A DNA stretch of 64,000 nucleotides from the NCBI RefSeq assembly GCF_011761185.1, contig NZ_JAAOYM010000001.1, positions 3,162,001-3,226,000 on the forward strand, in the 5' to 3' direction. Under the pieces are notes generated by a model. The model was not told where the DNA came from. It did no database searches and saw nothing but the letters and a program-made list of their open reading frames with translations. Origin of the DNA: Saccharomonospora amisosensis (GTDB lineage Bacteria; Actinomycetota; Actinomycetes; Mycobacteriales; Pseudonocardiaceae). Shown here one piece after another: positions 33,754 through 41,311 of this stretch. Position 1 is the first letter of the stretch, and each line of letters begins with the position of its first letter. Both the position numbers and the translations under genes were made by a program.

Positions 33754-34779
33754 TCAGCCGAAGAAGACCTCCGCCTCGGCATACCGTGCGGGTGGCACGG
33801 TCTTGAGTTCGGCCGTGGCCTCGGCGAGCTTCGCCCGCACGATGTCGGTGCCGCGAAGAGCGACCATCACGCCGAAGTCACCGTCGGCAACGGCGTCGAC
33901 GGCATGCAGGCCGAACCGGGTGGCCAGCACCCGGTCGTACGCGGTGGGGGTGCCACCTCGCTGGGTGTGCCCGAGCACCACCGCACGCGACTCCTTGCCG
34001 GTGCGCGAGGCGATCTCCTCGGCCAGCCAGGTACCGACACCACCAAGCCGGACATGCCCGAAGGCGTCCTTCTCCCCGCTCTGCAACACTTCGGCGCCGC
34101 CCTCCGGCAACGCGCCCTCGGCCACGACGATGATCGGTGCGTACTCACGCTCGAACCGGCGTGACACCCACTCCACGACCTTGTCCACCGAGAACGGCCG
34201 CTCAGGAACGAGGATGCCGCTCGCCCCGCCTGCCAGGCCCGAATGCAGGGCGATCCAGCCCGCGTGCCTGCCCATGACCTCGACAACGAGGGCGCGATGA
34301 TGCGACTCGGCCGTGGTGTGCAACCGGTCGATCGCCTCGGTGGCGATGTGCACGGCCGTGTCGAATCCGAAGGTGTAGTCGGTGGCGCCAAGATCGTTGT
34401 CGATGGTCTTCGGCACGCCGACCACGTTGATCCCCTCCTCGGTGAGCCGGTTGGCGACGCCGAGGGTGTCCTCACCACCGATCGCGATCAGCGCGTCGAC
34501 CCCCTTGTCGGCCAGCACGGCCTTGATCTTGTCGGGGCCGCCCTCCTCCTTGTACGGGTTGGTGCGTGAGGAGCCGAGTATCGTGCCACCGCGCGTGAGG
34601 ATGCCTTCGACGTCGTCGCGCTCCAGCGGCTTTCCCGCCCCGGTGAGCGGGCCTCGCCAACCGTCGCGGAAGCCGAAGATGTCCCAGCCGTGCATCTCGA
34701 TGCCCTTGCGGGTCACCGCACGGATCACCGCGTTGAGCCCAGGGCAGTCGCCGCCACCGGTCAGCACACCGACTCGCAT
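33754..34779 (-). CDS. pfp: 6-phosphofructokinase, predicted pyrophosphate-dependent
   Basis: A 341-residue PFK starting MRVGVLTGGGDCPGLN. The catalytic PKTIDNDL (Asp127 and Asp129) and MGRHAGWIAL are intact. Two residues decide the phosphoryl donor in this family: Gly104 and Gly124 in ATP enzymes, Asp104 and Lys124 in PPi enzymes. Here the sequences are IGGEDTLG (Asp104) and VPKTID (Lys124), so PPi is predicted; the protein closely resembles the Amycolatopsis methanolica PPi-PFK as I recall it. PPi use makes the step reversible. ATG 10 bases after GGAGG. It is divergent from the DAHP synthase leader. Confidence 0.92.
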   Translation of the reverse strand: MRVGVLTGGGDCPGLNAVIRAVTRKGIEMHGWDIFGFRDGWRGPLTGAGKPLERDDVEGILTRGGTILGSSRTNPYKEEGGPDKIKAVLADKGVDALIAIGGEDTLGVANRLTEEGINVVGVPKTIDNDLGATDYTFGFDTAVHIATEAIDRLHTTAESHHRALVVEVMGRHAGWIALHSGLAGGASGILVPERPFSVDKVVEWVSRRFEREYAPIIVVAEGALPEGGAEVLQSGEKDAFGHVRLGGVGTWLAEEIASRTGKESRAVVLGHTQRGGTPTAYDRVLATRFGLHAVDAVADGDFGVMVALRGTDIVRAKLAEATAELKTVPPARYAEAEVFFG

Positions 34780-34886
34780 CAGATTCAGTCCTCCGCCGCT
34801 TGTTCTCCGGTCACGCCTCGTACTCGGCCGTGCGCCTGCAAGCCTAGCGGGGACGGCTCTTGATCGTTGCAGCAGAGCGGCTCTGT

Positions 34887-34892
34887 TAGAGT
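34887..34892 (+). promoter_or_regulatory. -10 element for the aro leader transcript
   Basis: TAGAGT fits the actinobacterial TANNNT -10 pattern. A TTGATC at 34860-34865 could be the -35, though the spacing of 21 is long. Transcription would start around 34899-34900, at the GTG of the leader peptide. Confidence 0.5.
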
Positions 34893-34899
34893 CGCGGGC

Positions 34900-34965
34900 G
34901 TGCGGCGTTATTTCTGGTTTAGCGGACCGGCCCGAGGTGGGCCGGTCGGCGACGCCGCGCGCTGA
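34900..34965 (+). CDS. Attenuator leader peptide, Tyr-Phe-Trp-Phe
   Basis: A 21-codon ORF, GTG to TGA, reading VRRYFWFSGPARGG at its start. Codons 4-7 specify Tyr, Phe, Trp and Phe, i.e. all three aromatic amino acids in a row, immediately followed by a 9-bp hairpin and 75 bases before the DAHP synthase gene, the first step of aromatic synthesis. It has no ribosome-binding site but a -10 element just upstream, so it is probably translated as a leaderless message. Too short and too GC-poor at the aromatic codons to be a chance feature by eye. Ribosome stalling when charged aromatic tRNAs are scarce would alter folding of the downstream RNA. Confidence 0.8.
   Translation: MRRYFWFSGPARGGPVGDAAR
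34925..34947 (+). promoter_or_regulatory. Hairpin 1 of the aro attenuator
   Basis: GACCGGCCC (34925-34933) pairs perfectly with GGGCCGGTC (34939-34947) around GAGGT. It lies within the leader ORF, starting five bases after the last aromatic codon, so a ribosome stalled at the aromatic codons would cover its left arm. Confidence 0.75.
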
Positions 34966-34977
34966 CCACTGCCACCT

Positions 34978-35001
34978 CGAGCCGGACGCCAAGCCGGCTC
35001 G
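34978..35001 (+). promoter_or_regulatory. Hairpin 2 of the aro attenuator
   Basis: CGAGCCGG (34978-34985) pairs perfectly with CCGGCTCG (34994-35001). Its CCGGC can instead pair with GCCGG of hairpin 1's right arm (34941-34945), giving an alternative structure. A third weak stem, GGGGC (35013-35017) with GCCCC (35034-35038), encloses the DAHP synthase ribosome-binding sequence GGAAAGGAAG. Confidence 0.6.
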
Positions 35002-35039
35002 CGGTACTCGACGGGGCGGCTTGCGGAAAGGAAGCCCCC

Positions 35040-36131
35040 ATGTCACCAGTCGCCGGTCCCGCGGATTCGGCTGATTCACTGCGGCAGCTGGACAATCTCC
35101 GCACCACCTCGGTCCGTCCGCTGATCTCACCCGCGCTGTTGCGTGAGGAGCACCCCGTCAGCCCGGCGGTCGCCAAGACCGTCGCGCAGGGCCGTGCCGA
35201 GGCCGTGGACATTCTCGACGGCCGAGACGATCGGTTGCTCGTGGTCGTCGGGCCGTGTTCGGTGCACGATCCCGCGGCCGCCATGGAATACGCCGGTCTG
35301 CTCGCCGAGCAGGCACAGCGACTTCGCGACGCGTTGCACATCGTGATGCGGGTCTACTTCGAGAAGCCGCGCACCACGCTGGGCTGGAAGGGCCTGATCA
35401 ACGACCCGGAGTTGGACGGCAGCTTCGATGTCAACAAGGGGCTTCGGACGGCACGGCGGTTGTTGCTCGACATCTCCGCGCTCGGGCTGCCGGTCGGTTG
35501 CGAGTTCCTCGACCCGATCACCCCGCAGTTCATCGCCGACACTGTGTCGTGGGGTTCCATCGGGGCGCGCACCGCGGCCAGCCAGGTGCACCGCCAGTTG
35601 TGCAGCGCACTGTCGATGCCGGTGGGCATCAAGAACTCCACGGAGGGCGACGTGCAGGTGGCGGTGGACGCCACCAAGGCGGCGGCGGCAAGCCACGTGT
35701 TCGCGGGCATCAACGCCGACGGCCTCGCCGCGCTGTTCACCACCTCGGGAAACCCAGACTGCCACGTCATCCTGCGTGGCGGCTCGGCCGGACCGAACCA
35801 CGACGCGGGTACCGTGCGCGACACCCTCGACCGGCTGCGCCAGGCCGGGTTGCCGCGACGAGTGATGATCGACGCCAGCCACGGCAACAGCGGCAAGGAC
35901 CACCACCGGCAGGCCGAGGTGGTCGCCGAACTCGCGGGCCGTATCGGCGCGGGAGAACGCGGCGTCGCCGGCGTGCTGCTGGAGAGCTTCCTGCGAGCAG
36001 GGCGGCAGGACCTGACCCTGGGCAGGGCGGCCGAACTGATCTACGGGCGCAGCATCACCGACGCCTGCATGGATTGGCCCACAACGGCGGCGCTGCTGGA
36101 CGAACTGGCCTCGGCGGTGCGGGGGCGCTGA
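35040..36131 (+). CDS. aroG: 3-deoxy-7-phosphoheptulonate (DAHP) synthase, type I
   Basis: A 363-residue class I (AroFGH-like) DAHP synthase, the first enzyme of the shikimate pathway, condensing phosphoenolpyruvate with erythrose 4-phosphate. Motifs: VVVGPCSVHDPAAAMEYA, the substrate-binding YFEKPRTTLGWKGLINDP, VGCEFLDPITPQF, WGSIGARTAASQVHR and the metal-site ASHGNSGKDHHRQ (His) with late Glu and Asp ligands. ATG preceded by GGAAAGGAAG. Upstream are the aromatic leader peptide and hairpins. A hairpin terminator overlaps the stop codon. The conserved partner downstream in many actinobacteria is the RNase at 36152. Confidence 0.95.
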   Translation: MSPVAGPADSADSLRQLDNLRTTSVRPLISPALLREEHPVSPAVAKTVAQGRAEAVDILDGRDDRLLVVVGPCSVHDPAAAMEYAGLLAEQAQRLRDALHIVMRVYFEKPRTTLGWKGLINDPELDGSFDVNKGLRTARRLLLDISALGLPVGCEFLDPITPQFIADTVSWGSIGARTAASQVHRQLCSALSMPVGIKNSTEGDVQVAVDATKAAAASHVFAGINADGLAALFTTSGNPDCHVILRGGSAGPNHDAGTVRDTLDRLRQAGLPRRVMIDASHGNSGKDHHRQAEVVAELAGRIGAGERGVAGVLLESFLRAGRQDLTLGRAAELIYGRSITDACMDWPTTAALLDELASAVRGR

Positions 36132-36139
36132 GCCCCCGC
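36119..36139. terminator. Terminator between aroG and the convergent RNase gene
   Basis: GCGGGGGC (36119-36126) pairs with GCCCCCGC (36132-36139); the aroG stop codon lies in the loop. It is 12 bases from the end of the convergent gene, so it can serve both strands. Confidence 0.7.
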
Positions 36140-36151
36140 CCTGCCGCCCGG

Positions 36152-36655
36152 TCAGCGTTTCGACGACTCCTCGCGCTGGCGTGCCTGCTCCATGGCGCGC
36201 CAGCGCGCCAGGTTGTGCCTGGCGTCGGCGAGCGCGTCGTGCGCGTCGTCCGGCGCGGTCGGCAGTTTGGGTTTGCCGAGGTCCTCCCACCGCTGCCGCA
36301 GGTCGCGGGTGAACCGGGGCAGCTGCCTTGGCAGCGCGGGCATCGGTCCCCACAACTGGGCGAGCGCCACGTGGTCGTACGCGGCGAACCACGCCCACAA
36401 CTCGATGCCGCCTGCCGGGTTGCCGAAGTACTCCAGCAGGTCGGCACGAATGCGGTCGCGGCTGCGCCAGACCGGGTCGCCCGGTGAGGGCAGCTTCGTC
36501 AGCACGTGCTCGCGAACCCAGGGACCGGCCTTGCCCGGGTCGAACTCGGTGGACACCGCGTAGAACTCTCGTCCCCGCTCGTCCACGACACCGATCGACA
36601 CCAGATCGATGGTCACGCCGTCCTCGATGAACTCGGTGTCGTAGAAGAACCGCAC
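36152..36655 (-). CDS. DEDDh 3'-5' exoribonuclease (Rv2179c type)
   Basis: A 167-residue exonuclease-fold protein that is easily matched to M. tuberculosis Rv2179c. FFYDTEFIEDG supplies the first two acidic metal ligands, AAYDHVAL the third, and DDAHDALADAR the His/Asp pair of the DEDDh core. The M. tuberculosis protein is reported as an RNase T-related 3' exoribonuclease acting on overhangs. GTG start. As in M. tuberculosis it neighbours a DAHP synthase gene, here convergently. Confidence 0.9.
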   Translation of the reverse strand: MRFFYDTEFIEDGVTIDLVSIGVVDERGREFYAVSTEFDPGKAGPWVREHVLTKLPSPGDPVWRSRDRIRADLLEYFGNPAGGIELWAWFAAYDHVALAQLWGPMPALPRQLPRFTRDLRQRWEDLGKPKLPTAPDDAHDALADARHNLARWRAMEQARQREESSKR

Positions 36656-36697
36656 CGAAGGGACGGTACTAAACGGCGCTCGGCGTGCGCGGGCGGC

Positions 36698-37459
36698 TCA
36701 GCCCGCCTTCGTCTCCGGCAGCCGGGCGCGGTCCAGCGCTCCCGGTTGGGCCGGTACGGCAGGCCGCACCCCGGCCTCCTCCGCGGCGAGCAACTCCTTC
36801 GCCTTGGCCGCGTACACGTCGACGTACTCCTGACCGGACAGCTCCATCAACGCGTACATGATCTCGTCGGTGATCGAGCGCTCCACGAACCGGTCACCGG
36901 AAAGGCCGTCGTAACGCGAGAAGTCCAGCGGCTCGCCGAACCTGATCTCCAGCTTGCGTGGCCGCCACAGCTTCGAGCCGATCGGGTTGACGCGCTCGGT
37001 GCCGATCATCACGACCGGGACCACCGGCACCCGCGCCTCGAGCGCGATGCGGGCGACGCCGGTCTTGCCCTTGTAGAGCCTTCCGTCGGGCGAGCGCGTG
37101 CCCTCCGGGTAGATCCCGAGCAACCGCCCTTCCCGCAGCAGCCGGATGGCTGTGTCGATGGCTGCCTGCGCGGCCGAGCCGCCGGAGCGGTCGATGGGGA
37201 ACTGCCCAACGCCCGTGAAGAACCACTTCTTGAGCCTGCCTTTGAGGCCCTTCTCGGTGAAGTACTCCTGCTTCGCGGGAAAGGTGACCCTGCGCTTGAC
37301 GTATAGCGGCATGAAGAAGGAGTCGGCGACCGCGAGGTGGTTGCTCGCCAGGATCGCGCCGCCCATGCGCGGGATGTGCTCCAGCCCGGTGACCTTGGTC
37401 GGCCACAGCAGCCGAAGCAGGGGCCCCAGCAGGACGTACTTCATGAGGCGATACAGCAC
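36698..37459 (-). CDS. plsC: 1-acylglycerol-3-phosphate acyltransferase (PlsC)
   Basis: A 253-residue membrane-bound acyltransferase. The HX4D catalytic motif is NHLAVAD, followed by the acceptor-binding IYPEGTRSPDG and, near the middle, PVVPVVMIGT. It acylates lysophosphatidic acid or a related lysolipid at the inner leaflet. I start at a GTG with GGAGGAGGG upstream; an in-frame ATG-like codon 15 residues earlier would add a basic extension. It corresponds by position to the M. tuberculosis Rv2182c gene near aroG and fadD15. Confidence 0.93.
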   Translation of the reverse strand: MLYRLMKYVLLGPLLRLLWPTKVTGLEHIPRMGGAILASNHLAVADSFFMPLYVKRRVTFPAKQEYFTEKGLKGRLKKWFFTGVGQFPIDRSGGSAAQAAIDTAIRLLREGRLLGIYPEGTRSPDGRLYKGKTGVARIALEARVPVVPVVMIGTERVNPIGSKLWRPRKLEIRFGEPLDFSRYDGLSGDRFVERSITDEIMYALMELSGQEYVDVYAAKAKELLAAEEAGVRPAVPAQPGALDRARLPETKAG

Positions 37460-37684
37460 TACGGTTGCCCTCCTCCGGCGCCAGACCTGGCGAGCCTCCA
37501 GCATTCCAGCCTACGAACCTTCGCGCAGGCCGCACAACATCGGGCACCCGGTAACCAGGCCGTCGCGACAGATCTCACAGGTGGCCCTGTGGGCCGACCG
37601 GGCATCGGCCCCACCCCCACACCCATGCGAACATGGTGGGACCAAGCTTGCGGACCAAGCTTCACGGGGAAGGGCAGATCGGGC

Positions 37685-38446
37685 ATGCCTGTGCTCGCTG
37701 GTGCGGAGCCGTTCTCGCACACCGGCTCGACCGAGGTCGGGGTACTGCTGTGTCACGGCTTCACCGGGACACCGGCGAGCATGCGTCCGTGGGGTGAGCA
37801 CCTCGCCACCGAGGGTTTCACGCTGAGCTGTCCCAGGTTGCCAGGACACGGTACGACGTGGCAGGAGTGCAACCGCACACGCTGGCCCGACTGGTACGAC
37901 CGCGTGCGTTCGGAGTTCGACTCACTGGCGCGCCGTTGCGACTCGGTGTTCGTGTTCGGCCTGTCCATGGGTGGCACGCTGGCGTTGCGTCTGGCCGAGG
38001 AGCTGGGCCCTGCCGTGGCGGGGCTGGTGCTGGTGAACCCCTCGGTACTCACCCTGCGCAGGGACGCCAAGCTGCTCGCGGTGCTGGCCCCGTTCCTGGC
38101 TTCGGTGAAGGGTGTGGCCGGTGACATCGCCAAGCCGGGGGTTACCGAGCTGGCCTACGACCGCACCCCCGTGCGGGCGGCCGCCAGCCTGAGCCGGTTG
38201 TGGAAGGTCGTCAGGCAGGACCTGCACAAGGTCAACCAGCCGCTGCTGCTGGCACATTCGATCGTTGACCACGTCGTGGAGCCGGTGAACTCCCGCGTCG
38301 TCGCGGAGAGCGTGCGCAGCCGCGAGCTGACCGACCTGCCGCTGCGCGACAGCTACCACGTGGCGACGCTGGACAACGACGCGCCACTGCTGTTCGAACG
38401 TAGTGTGGCGTTCGTGCGAGCCGTCAGAGGTGTTGGTGCCCGATGA
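37685..38446 (+). CDS. Alpha/beta hydrolase, carboxylesterase Est30-like
   Basis: A 253-residue esterase. It starts MPVLAGAEPFSHTGSTEVGV, has the oxyanion segment LLCHGFTGTPASMRPWGEHL, the nucleophile elbow VFGLSMGGTLAL (Ser in GLSMGG), and a C-terminal acid/His pair in SIVDHVVEP and RDSYHVATLDND. This is the short bacterial carboxylesterase / monoacylglycerol lipase type. It is divergent from plsC across 225 bases and overlaps the next gene as ATGA. The frame stays open 116 codons further upstream through plsC antisense sequence, which I discount. Confidence 0.9.
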   Translation: MPVLAGAEPFSHTGSTEVGVLLCHGFTGTPASMRPWGEHLATEGFTLSCPRLPGHGTTWQECNRTRWPDWYDRVRSEFDSLARRCDSVFVFGLSMGGTLALRLAEELGPAVAGLVLVNPSVLTLRRDAKLLAVLAPFLASVKGVAGDIAKPGVTELAYDRTPVRAAASLSRLWKVVRQDLHKVNQPLLLAHSIVDHVVEPVNSRVVAESVRSRELTDLPLRDSYHVATLDNDAPLLFERSVAFVRAVRGVGAR

Positions 38447-39006
38447 GCAGACTGTCAGGCGCGGACGGCCCCGAGGACGTCGACGCGACGTTCGAGCGAA
38501 TCGTGGCCGACCTGCGGGCGCAGGGCGTCGGAGCGCACGGCGACGAACCGGACGATCTCGACGATTTCTCCGGTGGTGCCGACACCGAGGACCGCACCGA
38601 CCGCACCGACTCCACCGGCACGGCCGACACCAGGTCCCCGCGTGAGTCGGAACCGAGGACGCGCGAACTCGGCGAGCCGGAGGCGACGCGGGCGAGCGGT
38701 GGCTGGCGCGAGAGCGAGACCGGCTGGGACGAGACCATGTTCGGTCCCGACCCCGGTAACGACGAGCACTACGTGCCCCCGGAGCCGCCTCCGCTGCCGA
38801 GGCCACGCAAGGGCGCCTTCATCGTGTTGCTGTTTTTCGTCGTCGGCCTGCTGCTGTTGATCTCACCCGGTGTCATCGGGCTGAACAGCACGATCGGCAC
38901 TCCGCTCGGGATGCTGGCGCTCGCCATCGGCATAGCGCTCGGGTTGCTGCGCGTCAGGCAGGGGCCCCCTGACGGCGCTGACCCCACCAACGGCGCCCAG
39001 GTCTGA
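38443..39006 (+). CDS. Membrane protein with long acidic N-terminus
   Basis: A 187-residue protein: an acidic, disordered first 125 residues (DGPEDVDATFERIVADLRAQ, then DDLDDFSGGADTEDRTDRTD), followed by two transmembrane helices (AFIVLLFFVVGLLLLISPGVI and MLALAIGIALGLLRVR) separated by a short turn. The N-terminal 'F-E-R-I-V-A-D-L' is conserved in actinobacterial homologues found beside this esterase. Function unknown. Translation is coupled to the esterase gene by ATGA. Confidence 0.75.
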   Translation: MSRLSGADGPEDVDATFERIVADLRAQGVGAHGDEPDDLDDFSGGADTEDRTDRTDSTGTADTRSPRESEPRTRELGEPEATRASGGWRESETGWDETMFGPDPGNDEHYVPPEPPPLPRPRKGAFIVLLFFVVGLLLLISPGVIGLNSTIGTPLGMLALAIGIALGLLRVRQGPPDGADPTNGAQV

Positions 39007-39057
39007 CAACGGCGCACAACGGCGCGGGCTCCTCGAACCGGCTTCACCGCACCGGCC

Positions 39058-39945
39058 TCACTGCGGGCACTCCAGCTCGTCGAGCAGGCTCAGCAACGCG
39101 GAGGGACCCGCGATGTCGCAGCCGTCGGCGCGCACCCGCTCCCGCAAGACACGGTCGGCGGTCACCACGACCACGTGGTCTCTCGGCCGGAGGCGCCGGC
39201 ACTCCCGGGTGGCGCGCACGATCTCGCTGTCCCCGTCCGTGGCCGCCGCGACCACCTCAACCGCCGGGATACCTGCCGTGTTCCTGGCCTGCCCCTCCAC
39301 GACGAGAACGACACGCGGCCACCACAGCCAACCGCCGCCGGGCCGCAGACCGAGTTCGGCCGCACGGACACCGGTGTGGGTGAGAACGGCGAGCCGATCA
39401 CGCAGCCTGCGTGCCGCGGCCGCACGATCGCGCCACCAGCCGTCGGGCCGCGAGCCCACCACGTTGGCGGCATCGACCAGCAATACCAGCTCCCTGTCGA
39501 GCTGCGGGCGCAGCGTCGGCCACGCGGCGGCGAAGTCCCGGTGCAGCGGGTAGCTTTCCACCTCCTCGGGGGGCACCCAGCGCAGTTCCGTGCTCTCCTC
39601 GTTGGCCACCCGAGCGCGTACGGGCTGCTGAGTGGTGGCCAGCACCGTGGTGTAGCTCCAGGTGCCATGGTCCTCGGTGCGCGCCGCCAGTGCCCGAACG
39701 GCGTCGGCGGGTACGGCGGTCTCCTCCTCGGTCTCCCTCATCGCGGCCCGCGCGGGCGACTCACCTGTGCGTACGGCTCCGCCCGGCAGCGCCCAGGTCT
39801 GGCCGTGATGTGTCCAGCCTGCTCTGTGTTGCAGCAGCACTCCGCGTGTGGGGTCGGTCAGCAGCAGACCCGCCGCACCGTGCAGTCCCCAATGGCGATG
39901 TCCACAGGCGCAGCTGACGAAACCGTCCCCGTCACCGAGCAGCAT
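39058..39945 (-). CDS. Nudix hydrolase fused to a NYN/PIN-like domain
   Basis: A 295-residue two-domain protein. Residues 1-150: a Nudix domain with a GAVRTGE...RETEEETA box close to the GX5EX7REUXEEXGU consensus (the last Gly is replaced), preceded by a Cys-x-Cys-x-His start (FVSCACGHRHWG) that may bind zinc. Residues about 150-295: LVLLVDAANVVGSRPDGWWRDR, then VVLVVEGQA and late DSEIVRATREC and VVVTADRVLRERV, which is the acidic pattern of NYN/YacP-like RNases. The fusion suggests cleavage of RNA or nucleotides with cap-like ends, but this is inference. The gene converges with the acidic membrane protein gene. Confidence 0.75.
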   Translation of the reverse strand: MLLGDGDGFVSCACGHRHWGLHGAAGLLLTDPTRGVLLQHRAGWTHHGQTWALPGGAVRTGESPARAAMRETEEETAVPADAVRALAARTEDHGTWSYTTVLATTQQPVRARVANEESTELRWVPPEEVESYPLHRDFAAAWPTLRPQLDRELVLLVDAANVVGSRPDGWWRDRAAAARRLRDRLAVLTHTGVRAAELGLRPGGGWLWWPRVVLVVEGQARNTAGIPAVEVVAAATDGDSEIVRATRECRRLRPRDHVVVVTADRVLRERVRADGCDIAGPSALLSLLDELECPQ

Positions 39946-39958
39946 CGGACCAGCCTAG

Positions 39959-40912
39959 TCAACACATGGCCAAGGTCTGCTCGCGCGCGAGCGCCGCTGC
40001 TCCGACCAGCGCTGTCTCGTCGCCCAGCTGCGCCGTGCGGATGCGTGCGAGCGGGCGGTGCCCCGCACCGGTGACGGCGTGCGCGTAGTGCTCACGGGCT
40101 TCGTCGAGAAACAGCGGCGCCGACTCCGACACGCCTCCCGCGATCACCACCACCTCGGGGTCGTACACGTCGGCCACCAGTGCGAGACCCTCGCCGAGCC
40201 ATCTGGCCAACTCCGCCATCGCTCGTTGCGCGATCGGATCGCCGTCCCTGGCGGCGCCCGCCACCCTCCTGCCCGTGATCGAGCCGGGATCGCCCGCTGT
40301 CTCCCATGCCAGCACCGTCGAGCGCCCCGGGTTGCGAGCCAGCAGCTCCACGGCGGTCGCGGCGAGCGCGGTGCCGCTGCAGTAGCGCTCCCAGCAGCCG
40401 TGCTTACCGCACGGGCAGGTCCGCCCTCCCGGCACCACGCACAGGTGACCCAGTTCCGGAGCCACCCCGTGCGCGCCGCGAAAAATCCGACCGTCCAGCA
40501 GCAGCCCGGCACCGATGCCGGTGCCGATCGCCACCAGCGTCGCCACACGTGAGCCTCGCGCGGCACCGAACCGGTGCTCGGCGACCGCGGCCGCGTTGGC
40601 GTCGTGCTCCAGGGTGACCGGCAGCCCCACCCGTTTGGAAATGCGGTCGGCGACGGGCGCCCCGCGCCAGGGCAGGTGCGGTGCGAACATGACCGAACGC
40701 CGGTCGGAGCGCACGAACGCCGCCACCGCCAGCCCAACGGCGCCTACCTCGTGCCGGTTGCGCAACTCGTCGATCACGCCCGCGACGGCGTCCTCGAGAG
40801 CGGACTCGTCACTCGGCGTGCCCACCCTCGCGGTGTCCAGCAGGGCGCCCTGCTCGTCGACGACACCGGCCCGCACGCTGGTACCGCCCACATCGACGCC
40901 GATAGCCAGCAT
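39959..40912 (-). CDS. ROK-family sugar kinase (glucokinase-like)
   Basis: A 317-residue sugar kinase starting MLAIGVDVGGTSVRAGVVDE, with the ATP phosphate-1 motif at the N-terminus, the sugar-binding EHDANAAAVAEHRFG, GTGIGAGLLLDG and the ROK zinc motif CPCGKHGCWERYCSG. It most likely phosphorylates glucose or N-acetylated hexosamines using ATP. It begins right at the stop of the gene at 40913, with no gap, so it is cotranscribed with the ArsA-like cluster upstream; the biological reason for that linkage is not evident. Confidence 0.93.
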   Translation of the reverse strand: MLAIGVDVGGTSVRAGVVDEQGALLDTARVGTPSDESALEDAVAGVIDELRNRHEVGAVGLAVAAFVRSDRRSVMFAPHLPWRGAPVADRISKRVGLPVTLEHDANAAAVAEHRFGAARGSRVATLVAIGTGIGAGLLLDGRIFRGAHGVAPELGHLCVVPGGRTCPCGKHGCWERYCSGTALAATAVELLARNPGRSTVLAWETAGDPGSITGRRVAGAARDGDPIAQRAMAELARWLGEGLALVADVYDPEVVVIAGGVSESAPLFLDEAREHYAHAVTGAGHRPLARIRTAQLGDETALVGAAALAREQTLAMC

Positions 40913-41311
40913 CTAGCGGTCCCACCCCGCCGCCGGGCGAACGGGGATGTGCTGCACGCGGGCGGCCCGCTGCTCGCGCGCCGCCGGCTCCGGCCTCGGG
41001 CCCGGGGTGAAGCCCGGCATGTGCACCCCCTCGTGCGGCTGCCACCGGTCGGCAAGCACGGCACGCAGCAACGCCACCAGTTGGGCTGCCTGTTCGAGCA
41101 GGCGTGCCGCGAACTCGGGCCGCTCCCCCCGCACCACGGCCACCACCGCACACAACGGGCACCACCCGCAACTGAAATCGCCGTGCTCGGCCCGCGGCCC
41201 GTGTCCGGCCCGCACGACGCCGTCCAGCCACGGCGCTGCCCGCTCGACGACCAACTCGACGAGCAACCGGATCTCCTCGGCGAGCCGGGCACCGTATTCC
41301 GCTTCCGTCAT
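40913..41311 (-). CDS. Conserved protein with CGWCPLC motif (Rv2183c-like)
   Basis: A 132-residue protein: an N-terminal helix (MTEAEYGARLAEEIRLLVELV), then CGWCPLCAVVAVVRGERPEF, a C-x2-C-x2-C motif that may bind a metal, then a helix of Leu/Ala and a charged tail. It occupies the place of M. tuberculosis Rv2183c in the plsC-fadD15 block. No enzymatic motif is visible. ATG with GGAGAAG upstream, overlapping the stop of the ArsA-like gene as ATGA, so the two are translated together. Confidence 0.75.
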   Translation of the reverse strand: MTEAEYGARLAEEIRLLVELVVERAAPWLDGVVRAGHGPRAEHGDFSCGWCPLCAVVAVVRGERPEFAARLLEQAAQLVALLRAVLADRWQPHEGVHMPGFTPGPRPEPAAREQRAARVQHIPVRPAAGWDR

